A stretch of DNA of 64,000 bases from Nocardioides ochotonae (GCF_011420305.2 NZ_CP061769.1:3831001-3895000), one strand, 5' to 3'. Shown: positions 34,301-42,477, counted from the stretch's first letter. Notes: generated by a model from the sequence alone, not told the origin. Numbers and translations are program-made.

Positions 34301-34574
34301 TGGCCGCCTCCTCCGCGGTCATCACGACCTCGACCCCGACCTTTCCGCGGCCGGCGCTGTCACCGGTCGTGGTGAAGTCCTCGCGGTCGAAGCCGGCACG
34401 GCGCAGGTCGCCGACCTGGCGCACGGTGAGGTCGCCGACGTACACGCTCGGTCCGGAGCCGGGGTCGTCCGGCGCGGCCGCTGCGGCGGCGCTCGGGGTG
34501 GCGACCGCGGCGGCGAAACCGGCGGTGAGGGCGAGGCTGGTGAGGAGCGAGACGGGCGTGTGTCGATGGCGCAT
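31362..34574 (-). CDS. Secreted M14 zinc carboxypeptidase, large form
   Basis: 1070 residues. Signal peptide about 1-30 (LLTSLALTAGFAAAVATPSAAAA). A propeptide-like region follows, then the M14 catalytic domain with the zinc motif AQHAREW (His188, Glu191), the substrate Asn-Arg in VDLNRNWPTRWGYDN, a second zinc His in VNYHSAAE, and a late TYTP/E-type end (TLAYTPEMSTC). The remaining 600 residues contain a domain with VVIAGEDYDGVNPTYDP and a C-terminal sandwich of the kind found in immune-inhibitor-A-like peptidases (GGTGLFIDDTRLSVGG). It should trim C-terminal residues of peptides outside the cell. RBS GGAGG lies six bases before the ATG. Confidence 0.9.
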   Translation of the reverse strand: MRHRHTPVSLLTSLALTAGFAAAVATPSAAAAAAPDDPGSGPSVYVGDLTVRQVGDLRRAGFDREDFTTTGDSAGRGKVGVEVVMTAEEAAKLAAQGLPLAEKRIDGEPVSSLLAQADEPSVFRSYSEPGGIRDELRQVAGENPSLTKLVTIGTTIQGQPLYAIKVTRGARQVRDGSRPAVLYSAAQHAREWITPEMNLRLLHHVVDGYASDPDIRRLLRGTELWFVPVANPDGYDYTFTEGNRLWRKNLRDNNGDAQITGIDGVDLNRNWPTRWGYDNEGSSPSYASQTYRGTAPASEPETRALDGLMRRVGFEFQVNYHSAAELLLYGVGWQVATRSPDDLIFEAQAGDDEDPAIPGYDPDQSAELYTTNGETTEHAHNTYGTLAYTPEMSTCQTASDADPDDAFEAADCQSVFNFPDSEPLVQAEFEKNLPFALAVADSADDPDHPVSPVGRRAPDFEIDSFEVSYGDPQTVAVLARRELRGLVLRYSINGRRPQTTGTRLWRGGERYGDEGTTYYGEFRGQVRGARPGDRVRVWFEATRPGKAGAKRGKGGSKTTGKRTTSRSFTYRLAQDTRNKVVVIAGEDYDGVNPTYDPPLTEPKYAETYVRALRRAGIGASVWDVSRQGVPHHLGVLSHFRGAVWYQGDNRLTQDPEDEITETYFGDLPDASVAEREQYLTLAVRDFLNEGGKLVHTGETATYYGSIGDALGGIYYGLNGDPSAPCEVVDDPRGDCLLLADDFAQYYLGRYTRTTTENPSGFAGAGPLEGVAATFGGPALEANPLDEAGVFTATSAVLPVEDFPQFASTTAGRYTGTPPGRLDPVEGEWYVGGLHSDDSYMRLTRQVDLSGVAAGDAPTLQARLSFDLEEGYDHAIVEARTVGQDDWTTLPETGGLTSTTVPTECEAGFLLETHPFLLHYLTPGDPCTPTGTTGEWNSMTGDSAADGGDGWQEASFDLSAYAGSQVEVSISYVTDPGTGGTGLFIDDTRLSVGGQVVDSEGFETGLGPWAFADVPPGSSPGTGQFTRSQSLYSPAVRTRDTVLLGFGVEQVASAAEQSALLRRAFGSVGLR

Positions 34575-34752
34575 GGGGAGCCTCCGAGATCCGCGCGCCC
34601 CCAGAGGGCGCGACGCTTTCCACATGGCACGCCCGGGTGGTGGGCGCTGTCATCAACAAAGTTGGGGATGGCGTGTCCAGGTGGACCAGACGTCATGGAC
34701 CCCGCCGCGCCGGGTCGCTTGAATGCTGCACTCGGCCCCCGCGAGGAGATCC

Positions 34753-35547
34753 ATGCTGCGCATCGCCACCGCCGGCCTCTGCATGGCCGCCGTCCTCGGC
34801 CTGAGCGGCTGCACCGACCCGGCCGTCGCCCCGACCGCCCGGATCGGTGCTCCGGACCGCGGCTCCGCCTCGCCGGAGGGCCCGGAGGCGGGCAGCGCAC
34901 CGGCACCGGAGGAGCCCGAGGGGCTGCCCCTGCACTCGACGTTCGTGCGTGGTACCGGGTCCGTCGCGCTCCACGGCCGCGCCGCCGGTGAGGCGCTCGG
35001 CCAGGAGTTCGACCGCCACGCCGACCGGCTCGCCCGGGAGTTCCGCGGCGTGTGGGTCGCCGCCGGCGGCCCCCATGGAGCGACGGGTGGAGTGACCGGT
35101 GCGGGGACCGGCGACGAGGCCGGCGGCGACTTCTACGTCACGGTCACCGGCGCGCCCTCCCCCGCGCTGCTCGCGCGCGTCGCGCAGCTCCCGATGGGCG
35201 TCGAGGTGCTCTCCGGGGACCTGCTCTCCCGGCGTGGGTACGTCGCCCTCGCCACCGACGTGCTGGCCCGCCTCACCCAGGCGGGGGTCGCCGACGGCGT
35301 CGTCGTCGGCGTCGCGCCGTACGGGGACGCGTTGACGGTCCACGCCCCCGTGGACCCCGCGGACATCGCGCCGCTCGCCGCGGCGCTCACCCAGGTGGCC
35401 GCCGACCTCGACGCCCGCGCCGCCGACGTCCCTCACCGGCGCGCGGCGCTGCGTGGCGCCGTACCGATCCGGCTGTACGCGCGATCGGCCGACGGCGATG
35501 CCGTGCCCGCGGGCGGAGTCGTGGCAGGACCGCTCCCCCGGGAGTGA
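34753..35547 (+). CDS. Lipoprotein of unknown function
   Basis: 264 residues. The lipobox is GLSGC (Cys20), followed by a Pro/Glu/Gly-rich tether to about residue 65. The body has an alpha/beta look with FRGVWVAAGG, YVTVTGAPSPALLARVAQLP and YGDALTVHAPVDPADIAPLAAAL. No family is recognised. GAGGAG lies four bases before the ATG. It is divergent from the M14 gene; no partner is evident. Confidence 0.72.
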   Translation: MLRIATAGLCMAAVLGLSGCTDPAVAPTARIGAPDRGSASPEGPEAGSAPAPEEPEGLPLHSTFVRGTGSVALHGRAAGEALGQEFDRHADRLAREFRGVWVAAGGPHGATGGVTGAGTGDEAGGDFYVTVTGAPSPALLARVAQLPMGVEVLSGDLLSRRGYVALATDVLARLTQAGVADGVVVGVAPYGDALTVHAPVDPADIAPLAAALTQVAADLDARAADVPHRRAALRGAVPIRLYARSADGDAVPAGGVVAGPLPRE

Positions 35548-35666
35548 GGACCAGGCGTCGGACCGAGCCAGGAGCGCCGTCGCTCCGAATGACTGGTGTC
35601 CCCGTCCCCGGGGTCCCGTTTGCGGCGCGGCGCCGGGGGTGCGCCCGCCGAGACGAAGGCTCACCC

Positions 35667-35969
35667 ATGAGCATCCCGCACCGGATCCGACGTGCGATGG
35701 CGCGCCCGGGGCCGGCACCGCACCACCCCGGGATCCGGGCCGAGCTCGGCACGGTCGGCCTGCTCACCGCGTGGGTGAGCTGCGGCCACTGCCACGCGTC
35801 GCTCCGGGTCGATGCCGCCCTCGAGACCGTCCGGGACGAGGCGGCCTTCCGGACCCGGCCGATGCGGGTCACCGACGGCGTCCGGTCCTGGTTGCTGGAG
35901 TGGGACTGCCCGGCCTGCGACATCCCCAGTCACGTCACCTTGGCGATGGTGAGCCCGAGCGGCTCCTGA
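35667..35969 (+). CDS. Small protein with two CxxC pairs (zinc-ribbon-like)
   Basis: 100 residues. CGHCH (near residue 40) and CPAC (near 83) are spaced as in a zinc ribbon. An arginine-rich head (RIRRAMARP) precedes. There is no signal peptide, so it is cytoplasmic. It probably binds zinc, but no function can be assigned. It stands between a lipoprotein gene and the sulfatase gene, on the same strand. Confidence 0.6.
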   Translation: MSIPHRIRRAMARPGPAPHHPGIRAELGTVGLLTAWVSCGHCHASLRVDAALETVRDEAAFRTRPMRVTDGVRSWLLEWDCPACDIPSHVTLAMVSPSGS

Positions 35970-36111
35970 TGCTCGGCCGTGTGACCTGGCTCGCGCCGTG
36001 CCCGAGGGACGCGGCGGTGGATCGACCCCGCACGAACGGAATCGTCTGCGACGATGTCCCCCGCGCCGCTGGCCGGCGCGCCATCGCTCTGTCCTCCGAG
36101 GAGTCCCCGCC

Positions 36112-37665
36112 GTGAAGCTGTCCCGCCCTCATCTGGGCGCCCTCTCCGCGCTCGCGGTGCTCACGGCCACCGCCGTCGCGAGCTACTCCCCTGCGGCGAG
36201 CGAGCCCGAGTCGACGCCCGTCCCCGGGGTGGTCGCCCCGGAGACCGGCGTGCAGCGGCCGGTGCAGGCGGCGGCGGGCAAGCGGCCCAACGTCATGATG
36301 ATCACCGTCGACGACATGAGCATCGATGACCTGCGCAGCATGCCCCAGGTGGCCCGGGAGCTGGCGGCGAACGGCGCGACCCTGACCAACACGATCGCTC
36401 CCACGCCGATCTGCGCGCCCTCGCGGGCCAGCATGCTCACCGGCCAGTACGCCCACAACCACGGCTCGCTCGGGGTCAAGGGCGACCACGGCGGCTTCCA
36501 GGCGCTCGACGACCGGGACACGCTGCCGGTGTGGCTGCGTCGCGCCGGCTACGACACGTTGTTCGTCGGCAAGTACCTCAACGGGTACGGCGAGGGCGGC
36601 CGCGGAGCGCGCAAGTACGTCCCGCCGGGCTGGACCGACTGGCGCGGCAGCGTCGACCCCACGACGTACCGGTTCTTCGGCACGAAGCTCAACATCAACG
36701 GCAAGGTGCGCCGCTTCTCGCGCTACAACACCGACCTGTTCGCCGCCCAGGCCACCGACATGCTGCGGTCGAAGAAGCGTGCCGACAAGCCGTGGTACCT
36801 GTGGCTCAACTACGTGGCCCCGCACAACGGCGGGCCCCGCGACCCCGACGACCCGCTGGCCACCCACCCGAGCCACCGTCGCCAGATCGGCACCACCGTG
36901 CCCGCACCCCGGCACCGCGACCTGTTCGCCGGTGTCCAGATGCCCCCGAAGCCCAGCCGCTTCGAGGCCGACACCTCCGACAAGCTCGACGACGGCACCG
37001 GACGCACGTGGGACCGCACCAGCCGCATGCTGCTCACCGAGGCGTGGCAGCAGCGTCAGGAGTCGCTGCGCGCGATCGACCAGGCGGTGGGCGAGCACGT
37101 GCGGGTGCTGCGCCGGACCGGGCAGCTGCACCGGACCGTCATCATCTTCTCCTCCGACAACGGCTTCATGATGGGCGAGCACAACCTGACCGGGAAGCTG
37201 CGCCACTACCGCGAGTCGCTCCAGGTGCCGACCATCGTCCGCGGCCCCGGGGTCGTGCGCGGCGCCAATCTGACCACCCTGGTCTCGACCGCCGACTGGC
37301 CGGTCACCATCGCCGCGCTCGCCCGGGCGAGGCCGGTGAACCGGGTCCTCGACGGTGTCGACGTGTCGCAGTACTGGGGTCGCACCCAGGCGACGCCCCG
37401 CGTCGTACCGATCGAGGCGTACACCGCGGACGGCGGCCGCACGCGCACCTACTCCGGCATCCGGTACGCCGACCGCTACACCTATGTGGCGCTGGACCAG
37501 GGCGAGGAGCTCTACGACCTGCGGGCGGACCCCTACGAGCTGGAGAACGTCGCCGAGGACCCGGACTACGCCCCGGTCCTGACCCAGATGCGCGCGTGGG
37601 ACGAGGAGTTCCGCGACTGCCGGGGCGCGAGCTGCCCGGTCTCGCCGATCACGTACGACGGCTGA
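36112..37665 (+). CDS. Secreted arylsulfatase-family protein
   Basis: 517 residues. Signal peptide at 1-25 (LGALSALAVLTATAVAS). The metal site opens with PNVMMITVDDMSIDDLR; the active-site motif is C-A-P-S-R with Cys101, the residue turned into formylglycine in sulfatases, followed by ASMLTGQYAHNHG. SSDNGFMMGEHNL is the second metal and His region. It should cleave sulfate esters outside the cell. Cys101 needs a formylglycine-generating enzyme, which is not in the window. GTG start with GAGGAG eight bases upstream. Confidence 0.92.
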   Translation: MKLSRPHLGALSALAVLTATAVASYSPAASEPESTPVPGVVAPETGVQRPVQAAAGKRPNVMMITVDDMSIDDLRSMPQVARELAANGATLTNTIAPTPICAPSRASMLTGQYAHNHGSLGVKGDHGGFQALDDRDTLPVWLRRAGYDTLFVGKYLNGYGEGGRGARKYVPPGWTDWRGSVDPTTYRFFGTKLNINGKVRRFSRYNTDLFAAQATDMLRSKKRADKPWYLWLNYVAPHNGGPRDPDDPLATHPSHRRQIGTTVPAPRHRDLFAGVQMPPKPSRFEADTSDKLDDGTGRTWDRTSRMLLTEAWQQRQESLRAIDQAVGEHVRVLRRTGQLHRTVIIFSSDNGFMMGEHNLTGKLRHYRESLQVPTIVRGPGVVRGANLTTLVSTADWPVTIAALARARPVNRVLDGVDVSQYWGRTQATPRVVPIEAYTADGGRTRTYSGIRYADRYTYVALDQGEELYDLRADPYELENVAEDPDYAPVLTQMRAWDEEFRDCRGASCPVSPITYDG

Positions 37666-37717
37666 CCCTCCCCCGGCCCCGCGCCGCTCGGGCCCGACCG
37701 GCCGCCGCGGCGTGGGT

Positions 37718-37723
37718 CACACT
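37718..37723 (+). promoter_or_regulatory. Candidate -10 box for the first DUF202 gene
   Basis: CACACT, six bases before the ATG at 37730. The six bases are GGAGGC, so a ribosome site is also possible if transcription starts further up. Confidence 0.35.
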
Positions 37724-37729
37724 GGAGGC

Positions 37730-38092
37730 ATGCGCGAGAGAAGCGAGCGCCGGCCGCACTGGGTCTACGGCCAGGGCGAGGACCCCGACTACAGCTCGAG
37801 CCTGGCCAACGAGCGCACGTTCCTGGCCTGGATCCGCACCGCGCTGGCGGTGCTCGCCGCCGGGGTCGCCCTCGACGTGGTCTCGCTGTCGATCCCCGAG
37901 CGCGTGCAGCGCGCGCTCGTGCTGGTCCTGCTCGTCGTCGCCTTCGCCAGCGCGCTGGTGGCGTGGGCGCGGTGGGGGCTCGTCGAGCGCTCGATGCGCC
38001 GCCGCGCCCCGATGCCGCCGATCGGGTTCGGCGCCCTGCTCGTGCTGACCATCGCCGGGATCGCCGCCATCCTCATCGTCGCGTGGCTGTGA
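37730..38092 (+). CDS. DUF202 (YidH-like) membrane protein
   Basis: 120 residues. SSLANERTFLAWIRTALAVLAAG is the DUF202 signature: an ER-F-AWIRT motif just ahead of the first membrane helix. Two more helices follow, giving three in total. The physiological role of the family is not settled. It is the first of two adjacent DUF202 genes, 46 bases apart, which probably form a heteromer. Confidence 0.88.
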   Translation: MRERSERRPHWVYGQGEDPDYSSSLANERTFLAWIRTALAVLAAGVALDVVSLSIPERVQRALVLVLLVVAFASALVAWARWGLVERSMRRRAPMPPIGFGALLVLTIAGIAAILIVAWL

Positions 38093-38138
38093 GCTGCGGT
38101 GAGGGAGGAAGCGGTGAGGCTGCGGTGAGGGCCGCGAC

Positions 38139-38471
38139 GTGAGCATGCCGCGGTCGGCCGACGGCCGACCCGACCCCCCGGTGCCGAGCGACGAGCGGAC
38201 GACGCTGGCCTGGGAGCGCACGGCGCTGGCCGTGTTCGGGGTCGTCGCCGCGATCGCGAAGCACACCTGGGCCGAGTTCGGGCCGGCGGCGCTGGTGCCG
38301 ATCGCCCCGCTGGCGCTGGTCTCGACCTGGGTGGTCGTCGAGGGCTGGCGGCGCTACGACGACGACCGCTACTACCGCGTCTACCGCGCGATCGGCGGGC
38401 CCACCTTCGTGCTGGCCGGCACGATCGCGCTGGCCGCGGGGCTCGAGGTGGCCCACCTGCTCGTCAGGTGA
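38139..38471 (+). CDS. Second DUF202 membrane protein
   Basis: 110 residues with SDERTTLAWERTALAVFGVVAA, the same motif as its neighbour with AWERT in place of AWIRT, and three hydrophobic helices. The two DUF202 proteins share only the motif region. The GTG at 38139 is used; an ATG two codons later is equally possible. Confidence 0.8.
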   Translation: MSMPRSADGRPDPPVPSDERTTLAWERTALAVFGVVAAIAKHTWAEFGPAALVPIAPLALVSTWVVVEGWRRYDDDRYYRVYRAIGGPTFVLAGTIALAAGLEVAHLLVR

Positions 38472-38530
38472 TGCGGGTCCGGCGACACTGCTGGGCGACG
38501 ACGGGGCGCGACGGGGGATGTGATCCGCGC

Positions 38531-38536
38531 TACCGT
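38531..38536 (+). promoter_or_regulatory. Candidate -10 box for the APC permease gene
   Basis: TACCGT, five bases before the ATG at 38542 and eight before a second in-frame ATG at 38545. The second would be more usual for a leaderless start. Confidence 0.4.
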
Positions 38537-38541
38537 TCAAG

Positions 38542-40185
38542 ATGATGAACGAGCGGCAAGCTCCCAATCGCTCGGTTGGAACTCTCGGCTTGACCTTTGT
38601 CGCAATCGGCGGCGTGGTCGGCTCCGGAGTCTTGTTCGCGCCGCTCTTCGCGGCACAGCAGGCCGGGCCGGCCGCCATCCTCGCCTGGCCGATCGCCGGC
38701 CTGATGCTCATCACCGTCGCGCTCGTGTACGCCGAGGTCTCGGCCATGCTGCCGGTGGTCGGCGGCCTCGGGCTGCTGCCGACGTTCAGCCACGGCCAGG
38801 GCGTCGGGATCGCGACCGGCTGGGTCGCGTGGGTGGGCTACGTGACCGCCGCGCCGATCGAGACCCAGGCGATGCTCGAGTACGTCAGCAACGACCGGGC
38901 CTTCGACTGGCTGTTCGTCGCCGAGGCGTCGGGCAACGGGCAGAGCGCGCTGAGCCTGCCGGGGATCTTCGCGGCCGCCGGCGTACTCGCGTTCTTCACG
39001 GCGCTCAACGCGTTCGGCGTGGCGCTGTTCACCCGGATCAACACCGCGCTGACCTGGGTGAAGCTCATCATCCCGGTCGCGATCGCCGCCGCGCTGCTCA
39101 CCCACTTCTCCTGGGACCCGGTGCGGGAGACCGGGTTCGCCCCCGAGGGGATGACCGGGGTGCTGAGCGCGATCACCACGGGTGGCGTGGTCTTCGCCTT
39201 CCTCGGGTTCCGCCACGCCCTCGACCTCGCCGGGGAGACACGGCGGCCGCAGCGGACCATTCCGATCGCGCTCGTCGGGGGCATCCTGATCTGCGCCGTC
39301 CTCTTCACCGTCCTCCAGCTCGGGTTCATCGGCGCCGTGGACCCCGCCGACCTCGACCAGGGCTGGGCCGGGCTCGACCAGGGCGGGGCCAACGGCCCGC
39401 TCGCCGCGCTGCTCACCGGGCTGGGCATGACCTGGCTGGCCAGGCTGGTCGTCGCCGACGCCGTACTCGGCCCGTTCGGCGCCGGCCTGGTCTCCACCGC
39501 CTCCACCGGCCGGCTCACCGTGGCGGTCTCCGAGAACGGGCTCTTCCCCCGCGCCGTCTCGGTCTTCTCGCGCCACGGCGTCCCGATGCGGGCGATGGTG
39601 CTGAATCTCGTGGTCGGGCTGGTGCTGCTGATCGCGTTCCGCGACGGCTGGTCGGAGCTGCTGTCCTTCAACTCCGGCGCCATCGTGCTGTCGATGTGCC
39701 TGGGGCCGATCACCGTCGTCGCACTGCGCCGCCAGGTCCCGGAGCGGACGCGGCCCTTCCGGATCCCGGCGCTGGGAGTGCTGGCGCGGGTCGCCTTCAT
39801 CGTGGTCAGCCTGATCATCTACTGGACCGGCTGGGACACGATGATCAAATTGACCATCCCCATCGCCCTCGGCGCCGTCGTGCTGGGCTACCGCGTCATC
39901 CGTGACCGCGGACTGGTCGCCTCGCTCGACATGCGCTCGGTCGCCTGGCTCGGCCCGTACTACATCGGCCTGCTCGTGCTCTGCTTCGTCGGCGGGTACG
40001 GCGGCGGGCAGGACTGGCTGCCGAACGGCGTCGACATCGCCGTGGTCGCGGCGTTCTCGCTGGCGTTCTTCGAGTGGGGCCTGCGCTCGGCGCTGACCCC
40101 GGCCGCCGCGGCGGCTGCGGTCGCGGAGGTCCCCGAGGTGCGGGTCGCCGGCGAGGGGTCTGACTCTGGTGCTGGTCAGGGCTGA
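38542..40185 (+). CDS. APC-superfamily amino acid permease
   Basis: 547 residues with twelve to fourteen membrane helices. GTLGLTFVAIGGVVGSGVLFAP-type sequence at the start (TM1, with the GVVGSGVLF turn) and FLGFRHALDLAGETRRP (after TM6) mark the APC family. The C-terminal 40 residues are Ala-rich and soluble. It should import or exchange an amino acid or amine with protons; the substrate cannot be read. Its GC-poor opening codons differ from the rest of the gene, a usual feature of leaderless starts. Confidence 0.85.
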   Translation: MMNERQAPNRSVGTLGLTFVAIGGVVGSGVLFAPLFAAQQAGPAAILAWPIAGLMLITVALVYAEVSAMLPVVGGLGLLPTFSHGQGVGIATGWVAWVGYVTAAPIETQAMLEYVSNDRAFDWLFVAEASGNGQSALSLPGIFAAAGVLAFFTALNAFGVALFTRINTALTWVKLIIPVAIAAALLTHFSWDPVRETGFAPEGMTGVLSAITTGGVVFAFLGFRHALDLAGETRRPQRTIPIALVGGILICAVLFTVLQLGFIGAVDPADLDQGWAGLDQGGANGPLAALLTGLGMTWLARLVVADAVLGPFGAGLVSTASTGRLTVAVSENGLFPRAVSVFSRHGVPMRAMVLNLVVGLVLLIAFRDGWSELLSFNSGAIVLSMCLGPITVVALRRQVPERTRPFRIPALGVLARVAFIVVSLIIYWTGWDTMIKLTIPIALGAVVLGYRVIRDRGLVASLDMRSVAWLGPYYIGLLVLCFVGGYGGGQDWLPNGVDIAVVAAFSLAFFEWGLRSALTPAAAAAAVAEVPEVRVAGEGSDSGAGQG

Positions 40186-40234
40186 GGCCGCGGGGTCTCG
40201 GTCGGGGTTGGGGCTGGCGTGTGACGCACCGTCG

Positions 40235-40876
40235 TCACGGGCAGCGTTCGTCCAGCTTCACGGTGCCCAGGTCGACCATCGTGCTCAACGGGGTGACCGT
40301 GCCCGGTGCCGGGTCCTGCCAGCAGACCTTCCAGCCGGAGTCGAGCACCTGAAACCGCTCGGCGCCGGTGGCATCCGTCTGAGTGAGTACGAAGGACCCC
40401 TGCGACTGCAACAGGTCCTGCGCGTCCTGCAGCACCATCCCGACGGTGGCCGGCATGACGAAGGTGTCCTCGTCGGTGTCCGCCTTCTTCGTCGGCTTCT
40501 TCGTCGGCTTCGGCTTCGGCTTCGGAGCCGAGGTCGGCTGCTCAGCCTTCTCCGCGGGGGCTTGCGCAGCGGCGTCGCCGTCGGTGGAGTCCTCCCCGTC
40601 GCAGGAGCGGTCCACTGTCAGGCGCGGCTTGGCGCCGATCTCCTCGGAGGTGCTCGGCTCCTGCTCGCACACGACCCAGTTGGACTCGTCGACGACGCCG
40701 AACATTCCTCCCCCGATGACTTCGACCTCGTCCTCGAAGCCAGCGCGCTCGATGTCCGACAGCGCGACGTCCAAACGCGCTGAGACGACGTCCGGCATCA
40801 CAGCCGGCTCGTCCTCCCCGCACGCCGTCAGCATGCTCGCGGCGAGCGCCACAACGGCCAGAACCCGAAACTTCAC
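40235..40876 (-). CDS. PASTA-like lipoprotein
   Basis: 213 residues. The lipobox is MLTAC (Cys19). Two PASTA-like domains follow: MPDVVSARLDVALSDIERAG, then after a Lys/Pro linker (PKPKPKPTKKPTKKADTDED) VMPATVGMVLQDAQDLLQSQ. Each ends with WxVCxQ/WQxP, so each has a Cys that may pair. PASTA domains bind cell-wall fragments in Ser/Thr kinases; here no kinase is attached. GTG start at 40876 with GGGGGAG five bases upstream. Confidence 0.8.
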   Translation of the reverse strand: MKFRVLAVVALAASMLTACGEDEPAVMPDVVSARLDVALSDIERAGFEDEVEVIGGGMFGVVDESNWVVCEQEPSTSEEIGAKPRLTVDRSCDGEDSTDGDAAAQAPAEKAEQPTSAPKPKPKPTKKPTKKADTDEDTFVMPATVGMVLQDAQDLLQSQGSFVLTQTDATGAERFQVLDSGWKVCWQDPAPGTVTPLSTMVDLGTVKLDERCP

Positions 40877-40993
40877 AACTACTCCCCCGTGACCGTATGT
40901 ATCTCCGCTCAGAAGTATGCGTATTCGGAGTGCCACTCGCTGTGAAAACGGATGTTTCCCGTACCTACAGGCGAGTCCCGGCCCGGACAGCGA

Positions 40994-41068
40994 GTGACGC
41001 ACCGCCGATTGGTCACAAACGACAGGGATTGACCCCGAAATGTTGTCGTTGGGGACCAAACGTGACCC
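40994..41068. repeat. Repeat unit A (direct repeat plus inner inverted repeat)
   Basis: The first 27 bases (40994-41020, starting GTGACGCACCGCCGATTGG) are identical in unit B at 41116. Inside, GATTGGTCACAAACGACAG and a downstream segment near 41042-41060 pair at about 15 of 19 positions. The unit ends ACCAAACGTGAC. Confidence 0.75.
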
Positions 41069-41115
41069 TGCCGGCCTCCGCTGGCCGCAACCGGCCTGCG
41101 GTCGCCGCCGGGAGC

Positions 41116-41190
41116 GTGACGCACCGCCGATTGGTCACAAACAGCACCAATTCGCCCCGGATTGCTGTCGTTCGTGACCAATCGTGACCC
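41116..41190. repeat. Repeat unit B, second copy
   Basis: Same opening 27 bases as unit A, 122 bases further on. Its arms pair better (GATTGGTCAC with GTGACCAATC, and AGCA with TGCT). An 11-base piece, GTGACGCACCG, also occurs at 40221 just beyond the PASTA gene, so that gene has the motif on both sides. Confidence 0.75.
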
Positions 41191-41245
41191 CATCCGGCAG
41201 CGACCCCCGACCAGCCCCCACCCCGCCAGCCCCGACCCGCCAACC

Positions 41246-42133
41246 TCAGACCCCCTCGGCCCCCAGCGGCGGACCGTACAGCTGCTGGGCGCCCTCGCGG
41301 TCGAGGTCGGTGATCGCCAGCTCCGAGGTCCCTACGCCCCCGCAGAAGTAGTGCATGACCGAGCGGGGGTCGTACTGCGTGAGATCGACGGTGTCGGCGC
41401 TGTCCTCGTCGGGGCACTGCGGCGGCGCCCCGCTGCGGATGTGCTCGTGGCGGAAGCCGAGCACGTGCCCCAGCTCGTGGCGCAGGATGCCGACCAGGTC
41501 GAAGCGCAGCCCCGGCTCGAAGTAGCTGGGGTCGATCAGCAGCCGCCGGCGCTCCGGCGGGCTGGTCGGGAAGAACGCCGAGGCCAGGAACTGGCCCTGG
41601 GCATCGACGAAGCGAACCGCGAAGACCAGCCCGGGGTCGAGGTCGGCCAGCGGGGTCGAGGGGTCGGCGCCGTCGTACTGCGCCAGGTGGGTGAAGCGCA
41701 CGCCGCAGGTGGCCTCCCAGTCGGCGGTCGCGGCCGCCATGTTGGCGCGCACGGCGTCGTACTGCTCGCGGGTGGGGAAGCTCTTCTCGAAGACGCAGTA
41801 GTGCAGCGACGTGGGGTCCTCCCAGCGGACCACGCGCCCGCCCACCGAGATCCCGGTGAGCGCCGCGGAGGGCTCCAGCGGCACCGACGGCACCGGGTCG
41901 GGTACGCCGGGCTCGCGCGCCGCCGCGCGACGCAGCGCATAGAGGCGGAGCTCGTCGCGGTCGAGCAGCAGGTCGCCCTCCGCGACGACGTAGGAGCTCC
42001 CGTCGATGCTGAGCGTGACCGCGCGCAGGGCGCTGGCGAGCTCGCCGTAGGTGCGCGTGCGCTCCGCCATCTCCACCAGCTCCGGCTGCTCGGCGAGCAC
42101 CCGCGCGGCCAGTGTCTGCTCCGAGGTCGTCAT
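41246..42133 (-). CDS. Matrixin-like zinc metalloprotease
   Basis: 295 residues. The zinc motif HELGHVLGFRH is complete (His219, Glu220, His223, His229), with a Met-turn at SVMHYF. It matches metzincin peptidases of the M10/M12 type. The first 110 residues are a helical proregion; no signal peptide is visible, so either secretion uses another route or the start is upstream. FVDAQGQFLASAFFPTSPPERR is the strand region ahead of the active helix. It is divergent from the short gene at 42208. Confidence 0.85.
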   Translation of the reverse strand: MTTSEQTLAARVLAEQPELVEMAERTRTYGELASALRAVTLSIDGSSYVVAEGDLLLDRDELRLYALRRAAAREPGVPDPVPSVPLEPSAALTGISVGGRVVRWEDPTSLHYCVFEKSFPTREQYDAVRANMAAATADWEATCGVRFTHLAQYDGADPSTPLADLDPGLVFAVRFVDAQGQFLASAFFPTSPPERRRLLIDPSYFEPGLRFDLVGILRHELGHVLGFRHEHIRSGAPPQCPDEDSADTVDLTQYDPRSVMHYFCGGVGTSELAITDLDREGAQQLYGPPLGAEGV

Positions 42134-42207
42134 GCCACCCCACCTCCGGGTCCGAGCGCCGTGGGTGATGCTGGACGCAGCGTAGGCACGCGCAGAGGAG
42201 TCCGTCC

Positions 42208-42414
42208 ATGGCAGAGGAACCCCCGGTCCCACCCGACCAGCAGCCCGACGCGTCGCTGGCCCGGGCCCGCTCGTCGTCGGCGTACGTCGCGTGGCGCGAC
42301 GCGCTGCCGTCCTTCGAGCTCGACGGCGAGCGGCTCTACCTGCCCACCGGCGACGTCCCGGTCGCCGAGCCGGAGCTGGCGCGGGACTGGCTGCGCAGGG
42401 ACGAGACCGCCTGA
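42208..42414 (+). CDS. Small protein of unknown function
   Basis: 68 residues. A Pro-rich acidic head (EEPPVPPDQQP) then SAYVAWRDALPSFELDGERLYLPTGDVPVAE. AGAGGAG is eight bases before the ATG. There is no Cys or membrane helix. Transcribed away from the metalloprotease gene, 74 bases between the starts. It might be a partner or inhibitor of that enzyme by position alone; low certainty. Confidence 0.55.
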   Translation: MAEEPPVPPDQQPDASLARARSSSAYVAWRDALPSFELDGERLYLPTGDVPVAEPELARDWLRRDETA

Positions 42415-42465
42415 CCGACACCGGGGACTTCTCCCAAACGTGCCCTCGGGCCCCCGCGGAGTCCC

Positions 42466-42471
42466 TATCAT
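42466..42471 (+). promoter_or_regulatory. Candidate -10 box for the fibronectin-repeat protease gene
   Basis: TATCAT, a good TAnnnT box, six bases before the GTG at 42478. It favours that GTG over the ATG two codons later. Confidence 0.5.
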
Positions 42472-42477
42472 CACGCA

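Larger units (their letters stand above)
40877..41245. other. Intergenic stretch with two hairpin repeats
   Basis: 369 bases between two minus-strand genes. Apart from the PASTA-gene promoter region near 40880-40960 it consists mainly of the paired repeats described separately. No gene is seen; open frames across it are antisense artefacts of the repeats. Confidence 0.6.

Noticed and set aside
31338-34991. A 1217-residue plus-strand open frame over the M14 gene
   Set aside because: Antisense artefact. The minus strand has a signal peptide and complete zinc site.
38093-38135. Small GGTGAGG-type direct repeats between the two DUF202 genes
   Set aside because: Too short and irregular to separate from the purine-rich ribosome site region.
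40909-41193. Short frames within the paired repeats
   Set aside because: They mirror the repeat on both strands and have no ribosome site.
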